NCBI GenBank assembly: GCA_016932385.1
Contig: JAFGCY010000100.1
Coordinates: 1-64,000, forward strand
Direction: 5' to 3'
Length of the DNA stretch: 64,000 bases
DNA from: a bacterium
Lineage (GTDB): Bacteria; 4484-113; JAFGCY01
The notes under the pieces are model-generated. The model worked only from the letters and a program-made list of their open reading frames with translations. It was not told the origin of the DNA and searched no databases. This document shows positions 16,741-25,104 of the stretch, one piece after another; position 1 is the stretch's first letter, and each line of letters begins with the position of its first letter. The position numbers and the translations under genes are program-made.

Positions 16741-18945
16741 GTGAACGGTGCGAGATTAACAGCGTTAATCCTGATCCTGGCGCTGGCCACGGTGTTTGTC
16801 CTGTCCTGTTCTTCCGGCAACCTCACAACACCCCACGCTGACGACACGAATCCGCCGCAAGCCGGCGTGCCGGATGCCTTCCCGCTGCTGACGTTCCCGC
16901 CGTCCGGCGCGAACTCCCCGTCACGGCGGATCAGCGAAAGCGAGGTCGTGACCAACGGCAATGCTTGGGTCGAGGAAGCCGGCGCAGGCAACCGCGACGG
17001 CAGCCAGGCGGAGTCTTACGTCATCATGCCGGACGGGAACGAGTCCTATGCCTGGGCACGCTATAGCATCGGCGACATGTATTCCGAGCTGCCCGTGTCC
17101 GGCGCGTTCAACGTGCTGTCCACGCCGGCCCATCCGGGCGGCGAGGACGACCTGCCGCTCAACTACTGGATCGGCTTCTCCAACTATACCGACTACACCT
17201 GGGAATGGTTTGGCCCGTACCACGTGCCGATGAGTATCGAGATCAACAACGAAGCACTGGACCTGGTGGACCGCTATATCGACGGCACGGGCGCGCTGGG
17301 CTTCGTGGTCGTCGCCGACCGCACGGGCATCGTCGCGGATCCGGAGACCAACCCCGACGGCCTGACCGCGGTCGAGATCGTCTCGACGATTACGACGGTG
17401 GAAGCGGCGGAGGAAGTGCCCAACAGCCCGATCAGCACGGACATCTTCGACGTGACGGATTCGACCAGCGCCGGCGCCGGCGGAGGCTCGCGCGGCGTTT
17501 CGCAGATGGTCAACGACAGCCGCGTCACACTCACCTGGGACCACTGCGAGGCCCTGGCCCCCGAGGCCGAGGACTGGGAAGCCAGCAGCTACCGCGTCTA
17601 TCGCCAGGGCCCGGACGACACCGCGCCGGTCCTGATCGGCTCGGTGCTGGCGCCGCAGGAGCTCTACGTCGATCCCGACAACAACTTCATTCAGGAACCC
17701 GCGCTCCCGCCGCCCACCCCCGGTGCCCACAGCACCTACTACCTGCAGGCGGTCAACTCAGTCGGCGTCGCGCAGATGTCGGCCGGCCACAGCATCACGC
17801 TGGGGATCAAGGCCCCGGCGTATGTCCGCGGCGAACTGACCATCCCCGGCGACGCGGCCTTCCTGCGCTGGAGCGAGGTGCCCGGCGCCGTGAGCTACCG
17901 CATCACGCGGACGGTCCAGGAGCCGGTCGCCCTGGACACCACCACGCAGACAACCTACACCGATAACACGCTGCCGGAGCAGACTTTCGGCACGTACAAC
18001 ATCGTCGCCGTCGGCCGGGCCGCCGAGTCGGTTCCCAGCGACCCGTTCTGGGTCTACATGCCCGGCCCGGGCGTGCAGATCATCCTGGATAACGGCGTGA
18101 CCATCGACTTCGTCGAAGTACCGGCCGGCACGCTGCAACTCGGTTCGCCGGGGGGCGAGTGGATGCGCGCGAACACCAACCCGCCACCGGACTCCAACGA
18201 AGAGCCGTACCAGGCGGTCAACCTCGGCTACTACTACATCATGCGGACCGAGATCACCAATGCGATGTGGGCCGCGTTCATGGATGCCGGCGGTTACGCC
18301 GAGCCGCTGTACTGGGACGGCTTCTGGGCCTGGCGGGAAAACGAAGGCATCGTCGAGCCGCTGTTCTGGAAAACCGGCCAGCACAACAGCGGCACGGCTT
18401 ATCCGGACTACCCGGTCGTGGGCGTCTCCTTCGAGGAGGTCTACGCCTTCAGCAAGTGGCTCAACACGCTGTCCCTGGACACGGTCCGGCTGCCTTCCGA
18501 GGCGGAATGGGAATACGCCGCCGAGGGCCCGCGCCAGCGCAACCAGATCTGGCTGTTCCCCTGGCCGGAAATTGGCCCGTTGCTGGGCGGCGTCTATAAC
18601 GACGGCGACGACGGCCAGGACATGACCCGGGCCAACTGCGGCTTGAACCTGTCTCCGGACGACTACCCCGAGACAGCGCCCGTCGGCACCTTCCGGCTGG
18701 GCCGCAGCTGGTGCGGAGTGCTGGACATGGCTGGCAACGTCCACGAGTGGACCGCCGAGCAGTGGCGCGAGTCGTACCCCGCCTTCTACGCGGTCGAGCC
18801 CTTCCAGGGCGGCAGGGTCACGATTCGCGGCGGCGGCTACGACTCCGAGATTCGCGAACTGCGCACTTCGTTCCGAAAGGGATTTGTTGCCGAGAATCGC
18901 GAGATGCCTTGCGTCGGCGGCCGAGTGGTGATGATACCGCGTTAG
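16741..18945 (+). CDS. Lipoprotein with shared W-motif module, FN3-like region and FGE-sulfatase (SUMF1-like) domain
   Basis: A 734-aa lipoprotein starting with GTG at 16741 (ribosome site GGAGGG just upstream). The lipobox is FVLSC with Cys23. Residues ~100-195 hold the motif WIGFSNYTDYTWEW that recurs in three other lipoproteins of this window. Residues ~250-440 are fibronectin-III-like (VTLTW, SYRVYRQG; FLRWSEVPGAVSYRITR). Residues ~455-734 are an FGE/SUMF1-type domain: EVPAGTLQLGS, YYIMRTEITNAMWAAFM, GVSFEEVYAFSKWLN, RLPSEAEWEYAAEG, GNVHEWT and RGGGYDSEIRELRTSFR. The cysteines that make true formylglycine-generating enzymes active are absent from this last segment, so it is probably a non-oxidase relative (ligand binding or another activity). 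It is convergent with the TPR/barrel gene. Confidence 0.85.
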   Translation: MNGARLTALILILALATVFVLSCSSGNLTTPHADDTNPPQAGVPDAFPLLTFPPSGANSPSRRISESEVVTNGNAWVEEAGAGNRDGSQAESYVIMPDGNESYAWARYSIGDMYSELPVSGAFNVLSTPAHPGGEDDLPLNYWIGFSNYTDYTWEWFGPYHVPMSIEINNEALDLVDRYIDGTGALGFVVVADRTGIVADPETNPDGLTAVEIVSTITTVEAAEEVPNSPISTDIFDVTDSTSAGAGGGSRGVSQMVNDSRVTLTWDHCEALAPEAEDWEASSYRVYRQGPDDTAPVLIGSVLAPQELYVDPDNNFIQEPALPPPTPGAHSTYYLQAVNSVGVAQMSAGHSITLGIKAPAYVRGELTIPGDAAFLRWSEVPGAVSYRITRTVQEPVALDTTTQTTYTDNTLPEQTFGTYNIVAVGRAAESVPSDPFWVYMPGPGVQIILDNGVTIDFVEVPAGTLQLGSPGGEWMRANTNPPPDSNEEPYQAVNLGYYYIMRTEITNAMWAAFMDAGGYAEPLYWDGFWAWRENEGIVEPLFWKTGQHNSGTAYPDYPVVGVSFEEVYAFSKWLNTLSLDTVRLPSEAEWEYAAEGPRQRNQIWLFPWPEIGPLLGGVYNDGDDGQDMTRANCGLNLSPDDYPETAPVGTFRLGRSWCGVLDMAGNVHEWTAEQWRESYPAFYAVEPFQGGRVTIRGGGYDSEIRELRTSFRKGFVAENREMPCVGGRVVMIPR

Positions 18946-18963
18946 GTTCTTTGGTAAACAAAA

Positions 18964-19000
18964 CCGGCGGGACAGCCCCTTGCACTGGCTGTCCCGCCGG
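18964..19000 (-). terminator. Strong hairpin between convergent genes
   Basis: A perfect 14-bp inverted repeat, CCGGCGGGACAGCC (18964-18977) and GGCTGTCCCGCCGG (18987-19000), with a 9-nt loop. Read on the minus strand it is followed by GGTTTTGTTTACC, so it works best as intrinsic terminator of the gene ending at 19011. On the plus strand there is no T-run, but the hairpin may still stop the transcript from 16741-18945. Confidence 0.8.
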
Positions 19001-19010
19001 CCGCTTACAA

Positions 19011-22000
19011 CTAAAAGGTGTATTCACCACCGAAGTACCAGGACTCATGCTCGTAACCCGCGCCGCTGGTGGCGTTGGTCGCGGCATCGCTGGCGGAATA
19101 GCCCGCCCGCAGCTCCAGCCGGTCCTTGAGCAGCTTCTTGCGCACGCCCGCGTTCCAGCGGAACACCGTGTTGTAGTCCACCGCGGTTTCCTTGTCCACG
19201 CCGAATCCCACGCCGAAATCGAACAGGATCGGCCGGTCGGACATGTCAAGCCAGTCGGCGTAAACCTCGGCGAACCGGTAGTTGTGCGGATCCCAGTAAC
19301 CGTTGGCAGTGTTCTGGTTATAGGCCAGCCAGCGGCCGGCGATGCCGTAATGCAGGCGGCCCTGGTTCTGGTACAGCCGCGAGCGGCGCAGGTTGACCGA
19401 GAACGAATTGCGCTCGTTGCCGTCCGCAATGTCGCCGAAGGCATAGATCATGCTCAGGCGCGTGGAGTTGTTGAGCTGCCAGTCGCTACTCAGCCAGGTT
19501 TCGTTGATGTCGATGTTGTAACGGCACAGCTGGGTGGTATCGATAAAGGTTTGCTCGCTGATACCCACGCCCATTTGCCAGTCGCTGGTCAGATCGACCG
19601 TCAGGCCCGTGCCCCAATCCCACTTGTGATAACCGGGATCGGCGGCGTTGTCGATGTCGAGATGGCTGGCGCTGAACCGCCAGTAGACGTTGTCACCCAA
19701 CGGCACGCCCACCGTTGCCCGTGTCTTAGTGCCGACGGTCTCCTCGCCGCGCTTGGTGTTGTCCAGCTTGAAGTCGTTGTGCGAGACCGTCAGCGCCGCG
19801 CCGTTGTTGCCCAGCGGGGCGGTCAAGGTCGTGACGATCGTGCAGTCGTCGTTGTCGTCGCTGTCGTGGCTCTGCGTCCAGATCGAGGTCAGCGAGGTGG
19901 CCACCCCGCCGCCCGGCGTCTGGCGCAGCGATTCATACAGCACGGCCAGCTCGGGGTTGTTCGGGTCCATCCGCGCCGCTTCGTTGGCCAGCGACCGGGC
20001 CTGGCCCGCGTCGCCCTGCCAGAGGTGCGTGTAAGCCAGGCCGATCCGGCTCGTCGAATAATAGTCGCTGCTCATCGGCACCGCGCCGTACTGCTCGCGC
20101 GCCTGGGCGTAATCGCCCTGCCAGGTGTAGCTGCGGCCCAGTCCGACACGCGCGGCCTCGTTGGTCGGATCTTCCTTCAGCACCAGGTTGTATTGGATCT
20201 CGGCGCGACGGAAGTCCTTCTCCGCGGCCAGCACGTCGGCATAGGCCAGGCGGATCTCCGCGTTGCTCGGCTGCGAAACCAGCGCTTCCTCGAACCAGCG
20301 CAGGGCTTCTTGGCGCAGCCCGAGGGCGTTGAGAATCGCGGCATAGGTAACCAGCGCGTTGTCGTAGACGTCGATCGGCACGTCGACGTCGTTGATCAGC
20401 GATTCGATCACCTCGCGCGCCAGTTCCGGATCGCCGCTGTACATCAGCGCCTGGGCATAGCGCAGCCGGGCTTCCGGGTCGCTCGGGTTCAGGCGCAGGT
20501 AGGTCTCGTACGCCGTCACCGATTCTTCCCAGCTCTCCTCCCAGGTGTACAGCGTGCCCAGCCGCAGGAAGGCGCGGGCGTTGAGCGGATCGGTCACGGC
20601 CAGCTGCTGGTAGGCGCGCAGGGCCTCCTCGTACTTGCCCCGCAGATACAGCGCCTCGGCGCGGTCGGGCGAATCCTCCGGCAGCTGCAGCCAGCGCTGC
20701 TGCTCCGCCAGGTTGATCTGGTCGATCAGCGCCAGGACTTCCTCGTTGCCCGGCACAGCCTCGAGCATCCCGCGGATCTGCGTCCAGCTTTCGCTGGTCA
20801 GGCCGCTGGTCTGCAGCAGGTAGACCGCCTCGGCATTGGCCGGGTTGCTGGCCAGCACGTCGCCGATGTCACTCCATGTCTCCAGCAGGTAGCCGTTGAT
20901 GAAATAGCAATAGGCCCGTGCCAGGCGCGCCTTCATCATCGATTCCGTGTCCAGCCCGACCTGGTCCAGCAGGTACATCGCCTCGTCCAGTTCGCCGCGG
21001 TGGGCCAGCGTCTTGGCTAGGCCGGTCTTGGCGTCGATATTGTCGGGATCGCCGTGCAGGATCCGGTTGTACTCCTGCTCGGAGAGGTCGTAGTCCTCGG
21101 CCCCGCGCAGGGCGGCGGCATATTCCAAGCGGATGTCCGTGTCGACCTGGTCCTGGCGGATCAGCTCCTCGTAGGCCCGCACCGCGTTCTCCCAATCGCC
21201 GTACCGGCCGTAGCTACGGGCCAGCGCCAGCCAGTCGCCGTCCTCGGGCTCGGTGGGCAGGTCCGGCTCATCTTTGTCTTCATCCGCGCGACCTTCGTAG
21301 AACACCACCGAAGTGGCCGGGCGCGATGTCGGGAAGACCACCTCCGATGTGTGGATCTCCCGCGCAACGTATTCCGAGTCGACTTGTTCATCCGCCGGCA
21401 ACGCCGGGATCAGCTCCGTGGCGGTTGACTCCGTAGGCGCATCCCTAAACGCGGCGGGTGCTTCCGGTACGGCTGCCGCCGGCGCCGGTTCCGGGGTTGG
21501 TTGGGTTACCGGCGCGGGCTGCGGCGTCGGCGCCGCGACCGGTTTGGCTTCCGGTTCTTCCGCCGGGGCCTCGGCTGTTTGCCAGGCCAGTTCCGGCATC
21601 ACGAAGCGGTCGGTGGCGGGCAGCGGCTTGCCGCGATTGGGTACCAGCGCCTTGGACCTGGCCGCCGGCTGTTCCGGCACGGGCTCGCTGGCGACGGGCT
21701 CCGGTCCGACCGCCAGGTTGTACTGCACCAGGGCTTGCTCCAGGTCACCCGAGGCGCGCAGGGCGTCCCCGTAGGCCAGGTGCAACTCGGCCTCATCCTG
21801 GCCCAGTTCGACCAGCCGGCCGTACAGCTCGATCGCCGGCCGCCATTTTTCCTGAGCCGCGAAAGCACCGGCCAGTCCCGCCAGCGCTTGGATGTTGTCC
21901 GGGAAGTCGTCCAGCACCCCCAGGTAGAGCCGCTCGGCTTCCGCCGGCCGGCCCGCCTCCAGCGCCTGGGCGGCCTGGTCCAGCACGGCGGCATCCGGCA

Positions 22001-22370
22001 CCGGCGGTTTGTCCAAGGCCAGGTTGTATTGCTCCACGGCGTCTTCCAGCCGGCCGGTCTGGCGCAAGGCGTCGGCGTATTCCACCCGCACCTCGCTGTC
22101 CAGCGGGCCCAGCTGGGCTAATCGTTTATAGGAATCCACGGCGCTATTCCAATCGCCAAGCTGAGCCTGCGATCGGGCCAGCTGCAACCAGGCCAGCGGG
22201 TGGCCGGGATAGTCCGCGGTAATCAACTCGTATTCGGCCGCCGCCTGCGCGTAATCTCCGGCGTCATAGGCCCGGTCCGCGCGTTGCATCGCGCTTTCCT
22301 GCGCCAGAGCCGGAGTACAGAGCAGCAGCAACCAGAACAAGAGCAAGTATTGCCCGAGCCAGCGTCGCAT
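19011..22370 (-). CDS. TPR-repeat outer-membrane beta-barrel protein (BcsC/PgaA-like architecture)
   Basis: An 1119-aa exported protein. The ATG at 22370 was chosen over an upstream in-frame ATG because GAGGAGGAAGG lies right before it and a signal peptide starts there (LLLFWLLLLCTPALAQE). Residues ~25-215 and ~370-820 are tandem TPR repeats (for example YDAGDYAQAAAEYELI, YGRYGDWENAVRAYEEL, WQGDYAQAREQYGAV), separated by a Pro/Ala/Glu-rich linker (~225-355). Residues ~822-1119 are a beta-barrel of alternating strands ending in the aromatic YFGGEYTF, the usual C-terminal signal for outer-membrane insertion. The order TPR then barrel is that of BcsC and PgaA, which export cellulose and PNAG. 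The gene upstream on the same strand encodes a secreted glycosidase, as in such loci. No polysaccharide synthase is adjacent, so export is inference. Confidence 0.85.
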   Translation of the reverse strand: MRRWLGQYLLLFWLLLLCTPALAQESAMQRADRAYDAGDYAQAAAEYELITADYPGHPLAWLQLARSQAQLGDWNSAVDSYKRLAQLGPLDSEVRVEYADALRQTGRLEDAVEQYNLALDKPPVPDAAVLDQAAQALEAGRPAEAERLYLGVLDDFPDNIQALAGLAGAFAAQEKWRPAIELYGRLVELGQDEAELHLAYGDALRASGDLEQALVQYNLAVGPEPVASEPVPEQPAARSKALVPNRGKPLPATDRFVMPELAWQTAEAPAEEPEAKPVAAPTPQPAPVTQPTPEPAPAAAVPEAPAAFRDAPTESTATELIPALPADEQVDSEYVAREIHTSEVVFPTSRPATSVVFYEGRADEDKDEPDLPTEPEDGDWLALARSYGRYGDWENAVRAYEELIRQDQVDTDIRLEYAAALRGAEDYDLSEQEYNRILHGDPDNIDAKTGLAKTLAHRGELDEAMYLLDQVGLDTESMMKARLARAYCYFINGYLLETWSDIGDVLASNPANAEAVYLLQTSGLTSESWTQIRGMLEAVPGNEEVLALIDQINLAEQQRWLQLPEDSPDRAEALYLRGKYEEALRAYQQLAVTDPLNARAFLRLGTLYTWEESWEESVTAYETYLRLNPSDPEARLRYAQALMYSGDPELAREVIESLINDVDVPIDVYDNALVTYAAILNALGLRQEALRWFEEALVSQPSNAEIRLAYADVLAAEKDFRRAEIQYNLVLKEDPTNEAARVGLGRSYTWQGDYAQAREQYGAVPMSSDYYSTSRIGLAYTHLWQGDAGQARSLANEAARMDPNNPELAVLYESLRQTPGGGVATSLTSIWTQSHDSDDNDDCTIVTTLTAPLGNNGAALTVSHNDFKLDNTKRGEETVGTKTRATVGVPLGDNVYWRFSASHLDIDNAADPGYHKWDWGTGLTVDLTSDWQMGVGISEQTFIDTTQLCRYNIDINETWLSSDWQLNNSTRLSMIYAFGDIADGNERNSFSVNLRRSRLYQNQGRLHYGIAGRWLAYNQNTANGYWDPHNYRFAEVYADWLDMSDRPILFDFGVGFGVDKETAVDYNTVFRWNAGVRKKLLKDRLELRAGYSASDAATNATSGAGYEHESWYFGGEYTF

Positions 22371-22486
22371 TTCCTTCCTCCTCGCCGTCACGCCTTCGAC
22401 GTGACCACTCCCCACCCGCTCTCCGCCGAGAAGGTAATCGCATGCCAACGGCCCTCACCGCCCGCACGCGGCCCGATTCAGCGAAG

Positions 22487-22516
22487 ATATTAACACACTA
22501 TCCACAAAATTATCAA
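22487..22516 (-). promoter_or_regulatory. Candidate promoter for the TPR/barrel gene
   Basis: On the minus strand: TTGATA (22511-22516, 5/6 to -35 consensus), 18-bp spacer, TAATAT (22487-22492, 4/6 to -10). Transcription would start near 22480, giving a leader of about 110 nt. The promoter overlaps the repeated ATCCACA-type sites at 22498-22538. Confidence 0.5.
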
Positions 22517-22538
22517 CAAGCGGGCTGACTTATCCACA
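22498..22538 (+). repeat. Cluster of three DnaA-box-like nonamers upstream of the TPR/barrel gene
   Basis: CTATCCACA (22498-22506), TTATCAACA (22510-22518) and TTATCCACA (22530-22538); the last is a perfect consensus DnaA box and the other two differ from it by one base each. All three point the same way. They sit in the 336-bp gap 22371-22706, which holds no gene; I see nothing else in 22539-22706. They overlap the predicted promoter. A chromosome origin is unlikely because no dnaA, dnaN, gidA or similar gene is near. Confidence 0.6.
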
Positions 22539-22706
22539 TTTGCTACCTATGTGTGTAGCAAGCTGGGCTGTGTCAACAAGATTGGGAAGGGAGTACCACG
22601 GGCTGTCGCGATAACTTCGGGCGAGACGTATCGACATCCCGCTCGCAAACGATGTGCGCGGCTGGACGGCAGCTGCCGGTCCGCGGCTGGTGACGGATCG
22701 GCGTAG

Positions 22707-24974
22707 TTAGTCTACGTCCAGTCCTTCAAACAGCTTTTGCATGCTGTAGTACACGGGCTTGAGCCGCGAGTGGAAGGTGATGTCCTCCTCACCCCACTCG
22801 TCCCAGGCATAGCGCCCGGCCACGGAGGTGGTCACTACGTCGTCCACCAGGCCGGGCCAGGCCGCGGTGATCGAACCATCGGCATTGGCCATGACGATCG
22901 CCACGCCTACGCCGGTGCTGACCTCGCTGGAGTTGGCTTCGGTCTCCGGATCGGCCTGGATCACGCGCATTTGATGCGGCCCGACGAAGCCCAGCAGGAT
23001 CCAGGGCATGCGGATCTCGATCATCCCGGTGTCGGGTGAGATGTTCCAGACCGCCATATCGTTAGAGTCCGCCGCGCCGCCGTTCAGGCTGCCGCGCGGC
23101 AGCGGGTTCAGGTTCCAGGATTGCGCCTCGTAGACCGTGCCGTCGCGCCCGACACGCCGCCGGTTGGTCTCCAACACGGGTTCGAACCAGAGCCAGCGGT
23201 TGTCTTCCTCATCCAGGATGTGCGGCTGGACCTCGCCGTGGCGCATCATCGGCGAGTTGGGCATGCGGAAGGACTCCCAAAAGCGGAAGCTTTCGGTCTG
23301 CCACAGGCGGGCTTCGCCGTTGGTGATGCTGATCACGTCTTCCAGCCCGCGGTCGCTGCCGAGTTTGAGCGGGCCCGGCCAGGCGCTGTTGCCGCGCTGG
23401 TCGCCCAGGACGTCGTAGCCGACGTACAGCCCGTGTTCGGCGAAATCCCAATCCGCGAAGTTCTCCAACTCGATCGCCAGATGCAGGAAACCTTCGTCGT
23501 GCATGAGCTTGACGGACTTGATGCAGGGGCCGTCGGCGGCATCGTGGGTGCATTCGCCGGTCCGCGGCGGCACCTCGGCCCATTCGGCCAGGTTACCGCT
23601 GAGCGTGCAATTCGGGCCGTCGGCGCCGGGCAGCAGGGCTTCCATGCCGTAGTTTTCCTCGGCGTCGTAAAGGTTGTACCAGAGCCGGCGATCATCCCAC
23701 GGATCGTAGAATTCCGCCCAGGCCCAGACCTTCTTGAACCATTCGTCGATCCAGGCGAAGACGATGCCGCCGGCGCAGCCCGAGTCATAGATCGCCTCGG
23801 TCAGCCTGGGCACGTCGACGGCCACCTGCTCTTCCGACAGCCCGCCGTGGTGCCAGCCGTCGCTCTGCAGGTGGCAGGGCATCGGCCCGTTGGGCAGGCC
23901 GTACTCCGCGATCAACAGCGGTCGGTCGTTGTAGAAGTTTTTCAGGTCCTTGAGATAACCGATGTAGGTACTCGGGCCGTAGCGGTCCTGGGCGTCCTGG
24001 TAGGCCGGCTCGTTGTCGATAAAGTCCGGCCAGTAGGGATAGACGTGATAGCTGGCATATACGCCGGCCTTGAAATTCTGCGTGGTGGTGAAATTCTTGG
24101 ACGTGATGTTCACCGCGTCGTTGCTGAAGATCTCCACGCGGCCCTCGGCGATGTAACCGGCGACGTCGGATTCGTCCTCGATGTTGCTTTCACTGGTATG
24201 GCTGAGCGGGTCGGTCGGCGGCCAGGAACTGAAGGTCACCGGATGCTGCGTCTGATAATTATTGTCCTCATAGGTGACCAGGTAATCGCAGATCAGCGCG
24301 AACCAGCACTCGATCGGCTGGCCGTTGAGGCAGGAGACATTCTGGCCCTCGTAATGCGTGTAATCCGGCCGCAGCTCGTGGAACCCTTCGATATCGTCGG
24401 GCTCCCACTCGCGCCCGACCAGCCAGGCCAAGAGCCAGGGCGAGACATCCTTTTTATAGCGCCCGCCGGTCCAGCCCGGCCGCTCGTCGAAATCGGCGTT
24501 GCCGTGGATCAGGTTCACGGCGTTGCGGCTGTTGAGCTCGATCTCGGCCATATAGTCGTCGGCCAGGTAGTTGTACTCCACGGGCGCCGTCGCCCAGACG
24601 CCCTGGATCAGCCAGACGGCCTTCTCCGGATGGGCCTTGTTGTGGCTATACAGCGCGTTGTAGAAGTCCGGCGGGTGGATGGTATAGACGCGCACCACGT
24701 TGCAGTTCATGTCGGCGATCTTGGTGATCCAGTCGAGATACAGCGCCTCGTCGCGCGGATAGCCGGTCGGGTGCTTGCCCGGCTGGGCGATCGACAGGTT
24801 CATGCCCTTGACGAAGATCGGCTTGTAGGTGCCGTCCGGCTGCAGCACCTCCAGGTACTGCTGGCCGGCCCGCGTCGGGACTTTGGACGCGGCCGCCGCC
24901 GGGCCTGTTAAAAGCAGCAAACCGGCTGCCGCGATGATCGTAAGCCAACCAAGCACACTGAACCTGCAATCCAT
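22707..24974 (-). CDS. Secreted glycoside hydrolase-like protein (TIM-barrel) with C-terminal beta domain
   Basis: A 755-aa protein with a signal peptide (1-29, ending GPAAAAS). Residues ~35-410 look like a clan GH-A (beta/alpha)8 barrel: KGMNLSIAQPGKHPTGYPRDE, NVVRVYTIHPPDFYNAL, LLAWLVGREWEPDD (Glu189 as likely acid/base) and PLLIAEYGLPNGP (Glu357 as likely nucleophile), then GIVFAWIDEWFKK. Residues ~450-755 are beta-rich, resembling a carbohydrate-binding or family-9-like module (IKSVKLMHDEGFLHLAIELEN and GLYVGYDVLGDQRG). The ATG follows GGAGGCGTCT, with a perfect TATAAT at 24995-25000 (minus). Its product acts outside the cytoplasm. It lies upstream of the TPR/barrel gene on the same strand. 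The sugar substrate cannot be told, and the catalytic residues are inferred from position. Confidence 0.8.
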   Translation of the reverse strand: MDCRFSVLGWLTIIAAAGLLLLTGPAAAASKVPTRAGQQYLEVLQPDGTYKPIFVKGMNLSIAQPGKHPTGYPRDEALYLDWITKIADMNCNVVRVYTIHPPDFYNALYSHNKAHPEKAVWLIQGVWATAPVEYNYLADDYMAEIELNSRNAVNLIHGNADFDERPGWTGGRYKKDVSPWLLAWLVGREWEPDDIEGFHELRPDYTHYEGQNVSCLNGQPIECWFALICDYLVTYEDNNYQTQHPVTFSSWPPTDPLSHTSESNIEDESDVAGYIAEGRVEIFSNDAVNITSKNFTTTQNFKAGVYASYHVYPYWPDFIDNEPAYQDAQDRYGPSTYIGYLKDLKNFYNDRPLLIAEYGLPNGPMPCHLQSDGWHHGGLSEEQVAVDVPRLTEAIYDSGCAGGIVFAWIDEWFKKVWAWAEFYDPWDDRRLWYNLYDAEENYGMEALLPGADGPNCTLSGNLAEWAEVPPRTGECTHDAADGPCIKSVKLMHDEGFLHLAIELENFADWDFAEHGLYVGYDVLGDQRGNSAWPGPLKLGSDRGLEDVISITNGEARLWQTESFRFWESFRMPNSPMMRHGEVQPHILDEEDNRWLWFEPVLETNRRRVGRDGTVYEAQSWNLNPLPRGSLNGGAADSNDMAVWNISPDTGMIEIRMPWILLGFVGPHQMRVIQADPETEANSSEVSTGVGVAIVMANADGSITAAWPGLVDDVVTTSVAGRYAWDEWGEEDITFHSRLKPVYYSMQKLFEGLDVD

Positions 24975-25104
24975 AGACGCCTCCAGTTGGGGCGATTATA
25001 CATGTTAGGTTCAATCAGATATCACCGGAAGGCGCAAACTTAACTTGACTGGAATAGAAACCTTAATTGGGTTATCCTATTAGGCACTCCGCGGGAGGTG
25101 CTTG

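Noticed and set aside
18711-21020. Very long open frame (769 codons) on the plus strand opposite the TPR/barrel gene
   Set aside because: It is the mirror of a high-GC gene with clear signal peptide, TPR repeats and barrel; the antisense product is low-complexity with no domain and no ribosome site.
22498-22538. Replication origin (oriC)
   Set aside because: Only three DnaA-like sites, no clear AT-rich unwinding region and none of the usual neighbours (dnaA, dnaN, rpmH, gidA).
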